From contig NW_026946363.1 in the NCBI RefSeq assembly GCF_035222375.1, positions 3,224,001 through 3,288,000 of the forward strand: a stretch of DNA of 64,000 nt, given 5' to 3'. The DNA is from Podospora pseudocomata. Its lineage: Eukaryota; Ascomycota; Sordariomycetes; Sordariales; Podosporaceae. Below are positions 9,257 to 21,241 of the stretch, in pieces; the stretch's first letter is position 1; every line of letters begins with the position of its first letter. The translations under genes were made by a program, and so were the position numbers. The notes under the pieces are model-generated. The model made no database searches. It was not told the DNA's origin and saw only the letters and a program-made list of their open reading frames with translations.

Positions 9257-12200
9257 GTTGGGTGTATTGATTAAATTGTGCTTGATTATGTAGCGATGGT
9301 TGGTGTGTGATGGGCTCTTGTCAGAAATATTATTAGGAAGAGGAAATTTGTTGCAAGTCGAAATGGAACCAGGCCATTTGGCAACAAGACCTTTGTAGAA
9401 GACTTCGATATGGCCACAGGTGAGTGGAAACGTGATTGAATTGTGTCCCGGTGATTAGAATCCTTCCAGTCAATAGACAATAGAAAAGAAAGGAGCACCT
9501 TGAGGAAGAACAGGCATTTCTCGGTGCAGGTGGCTGTTTCAAAGAAAGCCAACAATGCAAGTCCACCAGGAACAATGGAGCCAGAACAATAGGAACAATG
9601 GAGAGAGAAAACCACGAGAAGAACGACAGATAGAAAAGAGAGGCAAGTGAATAATTTGCAAGGAGAAACCAAACACAGTCACCGCCAGCCATTTCACCAC
9701 CACCTAACCGGGAATCCGACTTATGGATCCATTTGCGGATGTCTGAGTGGCTCGCCTCTGGCCGGACTGCATCTGCCCATGTTTGCGAGAAAGGGCTCGT
9801 CGTTAAGCAGAGCGCTCTCTGTGGACAGAAGGAAATGCCCCATTTGATGGGGCATGAGAACTGTGTGGAATAAGCGCTGCGAGGTTGCTTCGCGCCGAGG
9901 GATTGGCCACGGCGAAGCGCCCATGTATACCTATGGTCTTGAACTTGATGTTGATTGGTTCCTAGTCGCGGCTGCATTCAGACCCGTCCATCCAATTGTG
10001 CTCATCGTGTCGCTTCGCAGCGCAACATGGAGATTGAAAGCTCCACACAGCTAGTGAAGAGTCCAGAACAACAAATCTGTCGCGTCATGGCATTTGATGA
10101 AACCGAAGCTGGCTGAAAAGATAGTGACTGGTTTCCAGTGGATTTGTTTCCGCCTGTTCGTGAACTGTGGAAGGTGGGTGGGATACGGGTGTGGCCCGTG
10201 CGTCCCGCTCAAAACCCACAACAACACAGGCGAAGTTCGAGATCCTTGAACAAATCACCATCTAAACATCACAGCTTGATGGTTTCTCGAGCTGTCTACT
10301 GACTGATCGTTAGGTAGACACGGCCCATATTTCTAGCAACACCAGTCTGTACTCTCACCTAAACCCACAGGCAGCTTCTCTGCTGAGATTCCAGGCAAGC
10401 GCTGCCAAGTCCGCCAAGCGTCCAGCTCTTGCCAAGCTTTATTGCCAAGCCGTCAAGGGCTGCAAGAAAGACGTCACTAAGGTCCCTTGCAACTTAAATC
10501 TGTGTTGGCTGCAACATATCTTGATCGATTAACCTCAACGACGCATAAATGAACATAGATCAATGACATGATATTTTGATAGCCACATCCTTGTTTCCAG
10601 CGAAGTTCCACTACCTCTACTACCTCGTTTCTCCAGGTATCTAGCAACAAACACACTCCTTGCCGCAGCAGCAGCAATCGCACTCTTCAACAAATCCACC
10701 ACGCATGCCCACTTCAGGTTGAGGTTCCGCACTCTGTTGACAAAATGAGTCAGGCATGTGAGATATATCTAACATCATCTTAAGAGAGTCACAGGTTGCT
10801 TGTTACCAGACCGTCGAGTGGAATAGCCTCCATGGGCTGCTTTGTTGAGGGGCATCGTCGGAGGGCATTATCTTGGTTTTGAAAGAGGCTGGCTTCAAGA
10901 GCTGATGAACATGTAGGTAGGATATGATCTGAAGACGACGGCGTGCACACTAGGCCCCATTTATCACATTTCAGCATCCTACCTATTAGGAGACTGTAAT
11001 GGGCCAGAAGCCAACAAACCGATGAAAACCAGACTGCCGTGCTTTCCATATTTCGTCATCCTTTAGCTGTATGTTTCTCAACAGCCAAAATGATGCTGTT
11101 TCCGGCCATCGAAATAACCGGGTATGTTAAAACGCCAACAGCAGCCTGTGCGTAAGTGAATTTTCATAGGATGAACAACCACGACATCGGAGCTGGTTGT
11201 GCGTTTTATGCATGGCTTACTGAGATAAGTTACAAGGACTGACATCTCCAATCAGGTTGAGGGCTTCATCGCCAGTGGCACTTGAATCAAATTATGGTGT
11301 CAGACGAATATATGGATGTCGTATCCACCGGCACTTGAATTCACCATCGATCACGCCCTTACGAACCGCTGGGCCCGGTATGGCAACCATCCACACCAAG
11401 TAGACTGTCAGAACGGCGTAAAAACGGGAAACGGCGCCCAACCCCCTCAATGATCATGCCCCGACAAAGAAGGCTAACACGGGAAACTGAAAACCCATGC
11501 CAACACATGTTAACGATGAGGATTGTACCTTGTGAAGAGGTTAGAGAGCCAAGAGAGAGGTCAAAGCCTCCAAGACAGTGAATCAGTCACTCGAGTGGCT
11601 CGATAGAATCATCTTCTATCACAGTGATGACTGTACTAAGGTGTCAATATGTCCAGAAAGGCAATCTGGAAGATGTAGTATGATATCTCGATGCCAAGTG
11701 AAACAGTGTTTCAAGGTAGAAACGATGTTCTTTTGCATTCGACAATCCCGCCAGCATTGTCATGCCGTCTTGGAATCGCCCCAAACTCGGAACAGACAGT
11801 TTCTAGAAACGCCGGCAAATGTTCTATCACGGGGGCCAAAACCAGGAAAATGTTTGCTTGGCAAGATCATGTCGCTCACGTTTCATTGTTCCGCGTCCTG
11901 GTATTTGGCACTCTGCAATATTTCCGAAAGTTTGGATGTCAGATGCTGGTCGGCGGCTCAGCACAACTCAAAAGTCTCGTGCCAAGAAAATGCTCATCTT
12001 CACAAACATGAAGACCATCAAGGAGTCCAGTAAAAGAGCCAACTTAGTGTTCAGATGTGAGCTTTTCCGGCCCACCTAGGTATCTTACCGGCAAGCACTA
12101 TCACGGCCGTTTTGCCTTTTGAGATATGATGCTGCAGAACGCCACCGAGGAACCATTTTCAATTGGGGCGCTGAGAGTTGATAGTGGGTAAGATTACGTA

Positions 12201-13336
12201 GGCTTGGCACCTTTTCAACAACGACTTGAAGGAAAAGGGGATACGATGGAGTGACGGCCATTAGGTATGGAAATCCGAACCCTCATCTGTCACCTCTCTC
12301 CCTATCCCAGCTTTCATGTGTCCGGATCCGGTCTACTGCTGTTCTGCCGCTGATCCGAACCGGCTTCTGAATTCGTCGGATACACGCGTAAACATGGCCC
12401 CGAATCGCGTCACCCGCAACCTGGAGCTTGCCAGGGGATTGTCGTGACTTGAGGACTTCTGGAGAAATGGAGAAATTGGTGATGGCGTTTGTGAACGTTG
12501 GGGTCTTGGTTTCTAACCCCCCTGAAATTGAACGGTTCTGAGAGATAAGGTGGACGCTACCCGACGTTTAGCGTGTTGCAGACAGGTTGATCTCTGGCAA
12601 TGATTTGTCCCATGTTTCCATCTGCGACCTTGAAAATCCTGAGAATCCCGTCCTACGCTGCAAACGGAGAGACAGTGACGGGATGGAAACAAATATGGAG
12701 TTGAAGGCAACAAGCCAGCTGTTTCTCGTGTATGTGCTCACAGTCAGAATCAGAGGCTCATCAGGACTGGCAAGCATTGGGGTTTTACCTCAGCCCAGGG
12801 CGTTGAAGAAACAGGGCCCTCCACGGGCCCCAGGCCAAGGAGCGAGGACCCTGCCGAACAAACAAGGGGGGAGGAAAAAGCTGGCTGACCGCTGCCGAAA
12901 AAGTCTTGGCTTCACAATGTCCACTCTGGCCAAATCCTCAACAACAATTGTTTGATAATTTCGAACAAACTCGACATCCACCGCCCCTCAAGCATACCTA
13001 TGAATCCCAATCCCACTCCTTCATCTGCACCGACGACCAAACCCCGCAGCGTCGCCCCGCGTGGATCGAGACGCGCACAGAGCGTCCAGAGGGAGTGACG
13101 AGAGAGACGACAGTCTTACAGCACCACCACATTACTGGATCTGCCGTTTCGGTAGGCGGTACAGCAGACGCCTCGTCGTTTATTCGGCTGCAACTGCGAG
13201 TTTCACCAGCTGCAATCGCAATCAAGACTGGAATAAATCTCCCCCACAAATCGAAAGCTTGGTGAGGTGGCTCCCGTCCCTCCCATTCAACCACCCAATC
13301 GCCAGCGCCCCATCCCCGTACGACGTTGAAGAAAAA
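9257..13336. other. Long divergent intergenic region
   Basis: About 4 kb separates the divergent membrane-protein and mannosyltransferase genes. Open frames here are short, overlap on both strands and show no recognisable motif. A cluster of four GCCAAG words is at 10404-10449. A 24-25 nt stretch at 10326-10350 closely resembles 28252-28275. A short open frame starting with ATG at 13000 (MNPNPTPSSAPTTKP...) reads like a disordered N-terminus and might be an upstream exon of the next gene, but no good donor follows it. Confidence 0.45.
10404..10449 (+). promoter_or_regulatory. Cluster of four GCCAAG words (possible PacC sites)
   Basis: GCCAAG occurs at 10404-10409, 10413-10418, 10431-10436 and 10444-10449, always on the same strand. 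GCCARG is the published core site of the fungal ambient-pH regulator PacC. The cluster sits about 1.15 kb upstream of the ATG of the minus-strand membrane-protein gene. Binding is inferred from the word only. Confidence 0.3.
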
Positions 13337-13688
13337 CCCACAAACTGGCGTCCTCCCAGAACGGCGGAGCGTCGTCGTCGTCGTTCAGCGACCGACCGGT
13401 ACGGTCCCATCACCGAAGACGCTCATCCGCCGCCGGACCCAGTCCAGGTAGTCTGCGATTGGACAACCGACGCTCTCCTTCGGCCTATTTGACCGTCCAG
13501 CCTCAGCATCAGCCTCAGGGACCTCTCTCGCCGATTCCAGGTACGTGGTTACTATCCCCCTGGTCCTCGTGTTCCCCCTTCGGCCGCCAGCAGCCACGGG
13601 TGACAAGCACTCTTTGTGTTTGTGCAAACCCTTGTGTGGAATGTATATCACACAGCAACAAGCTAATCCCTCCTCCTTCGATTTCTAG
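13337..13688 (+). other. Probable upstream exon and intron of the mannosyltransferase gene
   Basis: A frame open from about 13337 runs Ser/Arg/Pro-rich (SFSDRPVRSHHRRRSS..., LTVQPQHQPQGPLSPIPG) to a strong donor AG|GTACGT at 13541. An acceptor TTTCTAG ends at 13688 with a GCTAATC branch box upstream. Splicing this 148-nt intron joins the upstream frame in phase with ATG 13706. There is no in-frame ATG between 13337 and 13540. Either this is a spliced 5' leader that happens to be open, or the protein starts in a still earlier exon. Confidence 0.4.
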
Positions 13689-13705
13689 GCACACCCAGTT
13701 TCCCG

Positions 13706-15207
13706 ATGTCCTTGTCTCGCAGTCCATCTCCCGTACCTGGCGGCGGTTGGGCCAGCCCAGGTCTCAACATCGGCAGCGGTCGATCGAGTCCAACCAGAGG
13801 ATACACAGCGGGGTCGAGCAGCGCAACGCCTGTCATGTGGGAATCATCAAGACTAAAAAAGGCTGGCGGGTCCGGGTACCCTTCCTTTGCGACGCAGAAC
13901 TCGAGCTTCCTGTCAAAACACATGCGCAAGATATCGAGCAGCCTCCCCCGTTTCAACAGCTCCAGCAGCTCGCCCTATTCCGAGAAAGAGAAGCTTGGCC
14001 GTGGTAGATGGTCGGCTCAAAACGTACCGTTGCTGGGAAGATTACGGGCTCTCATGGGACGCATGGGCCGGAAGATGAAGATACGGCTACTCATTTTGCT
14101 TATGCTTTTATTTTGCATCATCGTATTTTACAATACTCGTAAGTGGACATCTAGGGACGGGTAGCTCGTACGAGCCGCGGCTAACAATACGCCCAGCTTT
14201 GGTATATCATTGGAGAAGAACGTCATGGCTTGGCGGCGGTCAAAAGTTTGTCATCATATTGGCTGCCAACGTTGGTGGCGGTGTCATGGAGTGGAAGGGA
14301 GCACGAGAATGGGCGATTGAGCGAGACTCGGTTAGGAACAAAAAGAAATACGTGGGCAGATGGGGATACGATCTGGAGATTGTCGACATGAGCACCAAGA
14401 AACGGTATGCCCACGAATGGCGCGAGAGTTGGGAGAAGGTGGATTTCATTCGCACAGCGCTCAGAAAGTACCCCAAGGCCGAATGGTATGTCTGGTTGCT
14501 GCTTCCTGTCCACTCGTCCGATGGTAGCTAACGCATATTCTAGGATCTGGTGGCTTGATCTGAACACCTTCATCATGGAACCAAGCTATTCACTCCAGGA
14601 CCACATCTTCGACAACCTTCACAAGCATGTCTACCGCGACATCAACGAATACAACCCGCTCAACATCACACACCCGATGACGGACGAGTACCTCGACGCT
14701 GATTCGCGAAGCCCCGTGGGTGATGGCAACGTCAACTCGGTGAACTTGATCCTGCCCCAGGACTGCTCTGGATTCAACCTTGGCTCCTTCTTTGTTCGCC
14801 GGAGCCCGTGGACTGACCGGTTGCTGGATGTCTGGTGGGATCCTGTGGCATACGAACAGAGGCACATGGAGTGGGAGCATAAGGAGCAGGATGCGCTGGA
14901 GCAGCTGTACACTACTCAGCCCTGGATCCGGAAGCACACTGGTTTCCTTCCGCAGCGCATGATCAACAGCTTCCCACCGGGGGCGTGCTCAGAGAACGGC
15001 AACGACACCCGGATCCATTACGATCAAAAGGACCGGGACTTTTTGGTCAACATGGCTGGTTGCGAATGGGGCCGCGACTGCTGGGGAGAAATGTACAATT
15101 ACCGTGAGCTCAGCTACTGGCTCAACCGAAACCCCTGGGAGCTCTTCAAGGAGGAGTTTGTGGCTGTCATTTGGTTCAAACTCACGGGCCAAAAGGTCAA
15201 ACTTTAA
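13706..15207 (+). CDS. MNN10: Alpha-1,6-mannosyltransferase, GT34 (Mnn10/Mnn11 type)
   Basis: Exons 13706-14138, 14197-14485 and 14544-15207 give 461 residues. Intron donors are GTAAGT and GTATGT and both introns are 58 nt. The product is a Golgi type II enzyme: a Ser-rich cytoplasmic tail, a membrane anchor at about 126-143 (LLILLMLLFCIIVF), then the catalytic domain. Recognisable blocks are FVIILAANVGGGVMEWK, KKRYAHEWRESWEKVDF, EWIWWLDLNTFIMEP, GFNLGSFFVRRS, MEWEHKEQDALEQLY and NMAGCEWGRDCWGEM. These are the conserved blocks of fungal GT34 subunits of the M-Pol II complex that extend the alpha-1,6 N-glycan backbone. Mnn10 and Mnn11 are paralogues and I prefer Mnn10 only weakly. The metal-site motif reads D-L-N rather than a strict D-x-D. 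The true start may lie upstream. Confidence 0.88.
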
Positions 15208-17847
15208 GAAGGCTGGTTTGGAAGCCTTTCTACGAAGACACGATCACGATATTCAGGATCTACGAGCTTCCGTTTCTACATTTGTCCCTTGCCGAATTAT
15301 TGACGAGCAAAGGGACGTTACATAATCTTTTGGCCAATAGAAGCAAGAGGGGTATTTGTCCCTTCTCTGCGCTGTTTTTAGTATATTCACATCATCCTTG
15401 TTTTCCATAGCCGTCGCAACACTTGAAAGGAGATTACAGGCACGCATCTCTTCTTCAATGTTACTTTTTTGTTTTCTCTCTTACGAAGGAGATGTTCGCA
15501 TTTGAGCGGCTGTGGCAGGCAACAGTGTTTCGACCCATTATTTTTTTCCTTTGCAAGCTCATCTGTCCCACGCGGTGCCGTATTGCTTGTGACAGAGGAG
15601 GCCATCTGATTCTTTGGTGGGGAGGGGGGGCGGACGGTATTTTCTGTCATGGATTGACAATTAAAAGGCGGGTGCGCAAGGGAGAGTTGGAGGACAAAAG
15701 GGAGGGGGAGGTCTGGGCAGGTTGGGAGTACAGGGTTCTGGATAGGGTTGTACATAACATCACACACATACACACAAGATATAGGGACTTTTTTACATGA
15801 TGCATCATATGTACCCATGGAGAGTATCTTTGCTACCCACTACCGGGCACGGGATATAACATACACGAGAGACATGGTTGTTGTAACGTGGGGGCTTAAG
15901 CCTCGGAAACAGCAATGATTTTTCAAAGATGAGAGCTGGAATCTGCTGAGGGCCGACAGAAAGCTGACGATCGAACCCCGGGTTACTGCTTTCATCTCAG
16001 GTCTAGTATGGCGGAGAGAGGGGTGGAACATCAGATCACGCAGGCTGTCAAAAAAATTTGATGCTGTGTGACGGGGCACGTTGTGTGTCTCTGATGATGA
16101 TGATGATGATGATGATGGACGGGAGTGATGCATTGGTGAAGACATTACCGAGGTTCGGCGGTATTGCTTTAGGGTGATTGTACCTGACTTGTGGAACGTT
16201 GGATGTTATGAGGGTTGGAGTCTCGGCCGAGCCGGGGGAGGGGAGAAAAAGGGCAATATATTGTCTGAAATGGATGGTTGATGAGATTTCGAATGCTGGC
16301 CAAACAAGGAAGGAAGGTAAAGAGCGAGGGAAACGTAACATGAAACTTTACAGACTTTGATTCGGAGAAATAGCCAGAGATGGAATGTGATGAGGATGGG
16401 TAGAGAGGTAAAGGTATGGATGATATACGTGAGCTGAGGTTGAGGTTCTTGTGAGGCTGAAAGAGATGCAGATGGTGGTGTGGGTGAGGATGATGGTTTG
16501 ACCAGATGAGGAAGGCGCACGAACCAAATGGTGTAAGTGGTTTCACTGGACTGCATCGACCAAGAGTCTGAGTGGTGATTGGTTGAATTTCAAGCGCCAG
16601 ACCTGGAACCACTCGATTGGCTTTGGCTTCTTCAACCTGGCGCAGAGAGAGCAAACTCTTGGAAAACAGACCAAACCCAGTGAGAGGTTTTGCTTTGGAT
16701 GGTAATTTTCCACATGACTGGTTCCTGGCTTTTGGAGCTGCGATCTTCCAAGACTTTTGCCGATGGAGTCTTGACCGTCTCTCGGCCTCCCATCTGATAC
16801 TTTGTGTATACTATCGGGGGAAAGCAACGTTTCGTTGCTCACAGGTACTGCCACCTATTACCCGCGCTCTCCGATTCAAGGGGTTCATGGAAGTGTGTGG
16901 TGGGGGAAAGGGAAAGAACCAAGCACTGGTTTTGTCTCGCCTGGATATGTTCTATTCTGAGCGGCTGGTGAGAAGGGCAAGCTCTGACAACCGCGCGTCG
17001 TGGTATATGGCAGGTCCGGTTGCATGGACCCCCTTGTTGCTGGTAGTTTACATTTTTGGAAAACCTTACAGTTTGAGGTTCCCCCTCAGCTTGGCAAGCA
17101 ACCCTCTTTCTTTTCTTAACTGACTGACTGGGTAGAGACACTCTTGATATTAGGTGTTGAGTCTGCAATTTGGCGTCTCCGGGGGGAAGGATTCCCTGTC
17201 TGCTGGGCTCAGGCAGGACTGCCAAGTGGCCGAGATGGGGGAGAGCTGTCCAGTGTTTTGGGTGTGAGTGGCACTTTGGCCTTGTCAGGGCTGGATGGGG
17301 GGGAGGATGGATCGCGGGCTTCTTGAGAGACCCGAATGAGTGAGTTGGTGTGTACATGCAGAAGTCTGCATTGGTGTCGAGGGGGTATTTGACCAGACTG
17401 TATCTCCTGCTTTTGGGGCGACCTTCTTTTTGGGCCACGCTAAATTCATCCGGTCTTTACTCGACTTGCAGACGCAGTTTGCTACGTTCTCTTGTTTTCA
17501 CTTTTTGGGGTGCCATTCATTGTAGTGACGGTCCAGCTGGTTATCGTTGGTTCTCCTATTGTCTGTTGTTGGTTGCTCTACACAAAGGGGCCACGTCTTC
17601 AGGACGACAATAACCATTGTTTGTTGAGAATACATTGTCCTTATCAGTTGCCCTTCACTTATACCACCCTCGAAGACCACTGTCATTTCAAATATTTACT
17701 TTCAACATCTACAACTCAAGGCAATCTCAGCGCTCTCTTAGCAACACACAACAAACCCCAGAAACATATCTTCTTCAGCAAATAGTTTCACACAACGAAT
17801 AGATCAGCACACCATACCCTTGGATAAGACGTCACGACAGTACTGAA
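15208..17847. other. Intergenic region, mannosyltransferase to GH16 gene
   Basis: This 2.6-kb space should hold the 3' end of the mannosyltransferase gene and the promoter of the glucanase gene. Several frames of 100-200 codons exist on both strands but overlap, lack motifs and start mostly without ATG context. The final 150 bases before 17848 are A/C-rich and look like a 5' leader. Confidence 0.5.
16092..16117 (+). repeat. (TGA)n microsatellite
   Basis: About 8.7 uninterrupted TGA units. Confidence 0.9.
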
Positions 17848-18924
17848 ATGGTCAAACCAACAGCTTTCTCACGAGGAGCCCTTCTGGCCTCTCTGGCCCA
17901 AGCCACGACAGCAGCATCTACCTCGAGATATACACTCACCCAGGTCTTCAACGCCACCAACTTCTTCTCCGAATTCACCTTCTTCGACCAGCCCGACCCG
18001 ACCCACGGGTTCGTAGAGTACGTGGACGCACCCACCGCCAACCGCCTCTCCCTTGCCGGCTACAGCCAAAATGGTGTCTACCTTGGTGTTGATCACACCA
18101 ACACCACCACAACCGGCCGCAAGTCTACCCGTGTCACCTCCAACCAGGCTTTCACCAAGGGTCTGTTCATCGCCGACATAGCCCACATGCCCGCCTCGGC
18201 ATCATCGTCTTGCGGACTCTGGCCGGCCTACTGGATGTTCGGTCCTGACTGGCCCACCTCTGGCGAGATTGATATCCTGGAAGGCGTCAACGCCCAAAAG
18301 TCGAATTCGATAACATTGCATACGGCCAAGGGGTGTGAGATGGCCAACACTGGCTCGCTGGGGAGCACCAAATTGGCAAATGGCAATTGCGAGGGTAATA
18401 CTGGGTGCGGCCAGACGACATCAGCTACCAATAACTATGGTGCTGGGTTCAACGACATTGGCGGCGGTATTTATGCCTTGGAGTGGACCGATGACCACAT
18501 TGCTGTGTGGTTCTTCCCGAGGAACTCCAACACTTGCAAGTCCTTGGCCGCCGCATCTCCTTCGTCAGTGCCGAATACCAGCAACTTTGGGACGCCTCTC
18601 GCAAAGTTCGTCGGGAATGGATCAGGGAACTGCTCTATTCCTAACCACTTCAAGGACCACAACATTGTCTTTGACACGACGTTTTGCGGTGATTGGGCTG
18701 GACAGGTCTGGGGACAGGATGATACCTGCAAGAGTTTGGCTGACACGTGCGAGGACTGGGTCGGGCAGAATCCAGAGGGGTTTCAGGAGGCGTACTGGTT
18801 GGTGAATCATATCAAGGTTTATCAGCAGGTTGATCAGGGGCCGGCTGCTGGGCAGACGGATGGGGGGTTTGGGGTTCAGAGGAAGCCGGATGAGGAGAGG
18901 AGGGCGAGGAGTTTTGAGGCTTGA
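17848..18924 (+). CDS. Secreted glycoside hydrolase family 16, endo-1,3(4)-beta-glucanase type
   Basis: A single exon gives 358 residues. The N-terminus (MVKPTAFSRGALLASLAQAT) is a signal peptide with probable cleavage near residue 23. The catalytic motif GEIDILEG is at 139-146: E140 (nucleophile), D142, and E145 (acid/base), the E-x-D-x-x-E pattern of GH16. Upstream, CGLWPAYWMFGPDWPTSGE and the later ALEWTDDHIAVWFFPR are typical of fungal laminarinase/licheninase-like members. Several Cys suggest disulphides in an extracellular enzyme acting on mixed-linkage or beta-1,3-glucan. The last 25 residues are charged and carry no GPI-type hydrophobic tail, so the enzyme is expected to be soluble. 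Substrate preference cannot be decided from sequence. Confidence 0.92.
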   Translation: MVKPTAFSRGALLASLAQATTAASTSRYTLTQVFNATNFFSEFTFFDQPDPTHGFVEYVDAPTANRLSLAGYSQNGVYLGVDHTNTTTTGRKSTRVTSNQAFTKGLFIADIAHMPASASSSCGLWPAYWMFGPDWPTSGEIDILEGVNAQKSNSITLHTAKGCEMANTGSLGSTKLANGNCEGNTGCGQTTSATNNYGAGFNDIGGGIYALEWTDDHIAVWFFPRNSNTCKSLAAASPSSVPNTSNFGTPLAKFVGNGSGNCSIPNHFKDHNIVFDTTFCGDWAGQVWGQDDTCKSLADTCEDWVGQNPEGFQEAYWLVNHIKVYQQVDQGPAAGQTDGGFGVQRKPDEERRARSFEA

Positions 18925-19466
18925 TTTTCTTTCTTTCAGCCGGGATGGACAGGAGTTTGGGGATGGGTTGGTTTTATATTAGAGATGGATATAGGTTGGG
19001 TGAAATAAAAGGGTATATAGATGGGTATCTGATCTGCTGGGGGCTGGATATATGGGTGCATTGTGTCATTTTTTCCGTGTTCTTGACCATGCATTTTTGT
19101 TGAAGTTTATGAGAACATCCTACTTATTATTCGTCTGTCAATAGTTGCCACTTTTTCTCTTGATGTATTTTTTGGCTGACCCGTGGTAAGGTGTGTAAGT
19201 GAGATACGGGCGGGAACGGTCCGCCGTCAGCTGGCAGGGGGTGTCAGGCAGCCAAAATCTTGACCTATTCAGCTTGTGCACCTTGATGGTTTCACTCATT
19301 GGCACTTCAATGATACTTATATCACAAATATTCGAAAGGTGGGTATACCTCAAATATTAATCAGTTCAAGCAGCTGATAACAATTTTCAGACAGCATAAA
19401 CGGCTTTTCCCGTCATTTCATTTTCAGACCAACAAGTAAAAACCAAACCATGAGATCAAAGCCAAC
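18925..19466. other. Intergenic spacer
   Basis: This is the 3' region of the GH16 gene and the short promoter of QRI7. It is AT-richer than its surroundings. Nothing specific is seen. Confidence 0.6.
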
Positions 19467-21020
19467 ATGACATTCTCAACCACCCTGTCCAGTGGGCCAC
19501 CAAGATATACACTGAGAACAAGGCAGCCATTATCATTCAACAGACACTGTCGATACTTGAGTAGCGGCACTCACCACAAATCTCTCCTCACTATTGCCAT
19601 AGAGACATCATGCGATGACACCTGTGTCGCTATCCTCGAAAAAGCAGGCCCAGCAGCACGCTTACAGTTCAACAAGAGAATACCATCAAACCATGTTGAA
19701 TTCAAGGGCATACATCCTACAATAGCCTCCAAATCGCACGAGATTCAGTTGGCTAAGCTGGTCAACGAAGCTGTACAGTCACTACCAGAGCACACCAACC
19801 ACTCCCCAGAGGTCAAAACCATTTCTATCCGCGACCCACAAACAGGCAAATCCACCCCCCGACGACTTCCTGACTTTGTCTCCGTGACAAGAGGCCCAGG
19901 CTTCCCACGATGTCTAGACGTCGGCCTCGGAGTAGCCAAAGGCCTCTCTGTCGCCTGGCAGGTCCCCTTCCTAGGAGTTCATCACATGCAAGGCCACGCC
20001 CTCACCCCCCGCCTCGACCACGCCCTACAACAACCCTTCCCCCCATCCTCCTCGACCCCCTCATCAAAACTCTCCCCTAAATTTCCCTTCCTAACCCTCC
20101 TCGCCTCAGGAGGCCACACCCAGCTCCTCCTCTCCACCACCCTAACAACCCACACCATCCTCGCAACAGTAACCAACATCTCCCTAGGCGACATGCTCGA
20201 CAAAGCCGCGAGGGAAATCCTCCCCCCCTCCCTCCTCAGCTCCCTCCCAAACATAGCCTACGCCGCCGCCCTGGAACAGTTCGCCTTCCCCTCTCCCTCC
20301 TACAAGTACACCCCCCCTCCAAACCGGCACTCCGAAACCCTCCCCTCCCCCCTCCCCTCCCCACCATTTGAGCCCGGGTGGTCCCTCACCCCCCCTCTCC
20401 CCCTAAACAAAGAAATGACCTTCAACTTCTCCGGCTTCGGCGGCCAAGTCCAGGAACTAGCCCAGTTCTACCCCCACACCAAACTCGACCGCGTCAGAGC
20501 CGAGGAATCCAACCAAATACTCTCCCCCCCATCGCTCACAACCGAACAGCGCCGGATTTTAGCAAGAGAAACAATGAGGCTGGCATTCGAGCACCTCGCT
20601 TCAAGGGTCGTTTTTGCGCTGAGGGAACTCCAGCCTGTGAGCGAGGCCGACAAGAGGCATGGTACCGGGAGGAATGATCTGAAAAGATTGAAGGGGCTGT
20701 TGAGGGGAGGACAAAAGATCGAGACGTTGGTGCTGTCGGGGGGCGTGGCGTCGAATAAATTCCTGAGACACGTCCTGAGGAGTGTCCTCGATCAGAGGGG
20801 GTGGCCTGATATAAAGCTGGCTGCTCCACCTGTGAGTCTTTGTACCGACAACGCGGCCATGATTGCGTGGGCGGGGATGGAGATGTTCGAGACGGAGGGG
20901 GTGGAGACTGATTTGGGAGTGAGGTCGATTCAACGCTGGTCGTTAGATGAGAGTCTTGGAGAGGAGGGGACGAGGGGGGTGATGGGGGTTGACGGGTGGC
21001 TCAAGAGGCAGAAGATGTAA
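19467..21020 (+). CDS. QRI7: Mitochondrial tRNA N6-threonylcarbamoyladenosine synthase (Qri7/OSGEPL1)
   Basis: One exon, 517 residues. The enzyme transfers threonylcarbamoyl to A37 of ANN-decoding mitochondrial tRNAs. The first 35 residues are Ser/Arg-rich without acidic residues, as expected for a mitochondrial presequence. The Kae1/TsaD blocks follow in order: IAIETSCDDTCVAIL, HPTIASKSHEIQL, SVTRGPGFPRCLDVGLGVAK, the metal-binding HHMQGHAL, LASGGHTQL, FNFSGF, LVLSGGVASNKFL and the metal Asp in CTDNAAMIAWAG. The protein is longer than usual because of Pro/Ser-rich inserts at about 190-210 and 285-320. It converges with PRE2, the two stops being about 220 bases apart. Confidence 0.95.
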   Translation: MTFSTTLSSGPPRYTLRTRQPLSFNRHCRYLSSGTHHKSLLTIAIETSCDDTCVAILEKAGPAARLQFNKRIPSNHVEFKGIHPTIASKSHEIQLAKLVNEAVQSLPEHTNHSPEVKTISIRDPQTGKSTPRRLPDFVSVTRGPGFPRCLDVGLGVAKGLSVAWQVPFLGVHHMQGHALTPRLDHALQQPFPPSSSTPSSKLSPKFPFLTLLASGGHTQLLLSTTLTTHTILATVTNISLGDMLDKAAREILPPSLLSSLPNIAYAAALEQFAFPSPSYKYTPPPNRHSETLPSPLPSPPFEPGWSLTPPLPLNKEMTFNFSGFGGQVQELAQFYPHTKLDRVRAEESNQILSPPSLTTEQRRILARETMRLAFEHLASRVVFALRELQPVSEADKRHGTGRNDLKRLKGLLRGGQKIETLVLSGGVASNKFLRHVLRSVLDQRGWPDIKLAAPPVSLCTDNAAMIAWAGMEMFETEGVETDLGVRSIQRWSLDESLGEEGTRGVMGVDGWLKRQKM

Positions 21021-21241
21021 GATAGATGTGTACATTAGCGTTCTAAATCTATGAGATATAAGCTTGAGGAGCTAAAAAGCAACCAGGGTGGTGGTAAAGA
21101 GTGCCGTGGTTATCATACACACGCATCCTCTTTATTTAACGTCTTGATTGCTGCTTTAATTCATCGTTTCATGCATTACCAACGCCCCTAATTTACCCCA
21201 TTTCTTGTGCAAGTAAAAACCAGAACGCTCCTCCCTACCCT

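Noticed and set aside
13061-13492. Plus-strand frame upstream of the mannosyltransferase gene
   Set aside because: Does not connect in frame with the downstream exon. The Ser/Arg-rich frame at 13337-13540 fits better.
15968-15985. B-box-like word on the minus strand
   Set aside because: The flanking bases do not form a T-stem or acceptor stem.
16839-17438. 199-codon minus-strand frame in the GH16 promoter
   Set aside because: No motif, unusual composition and overlap with opposite-strand frames.
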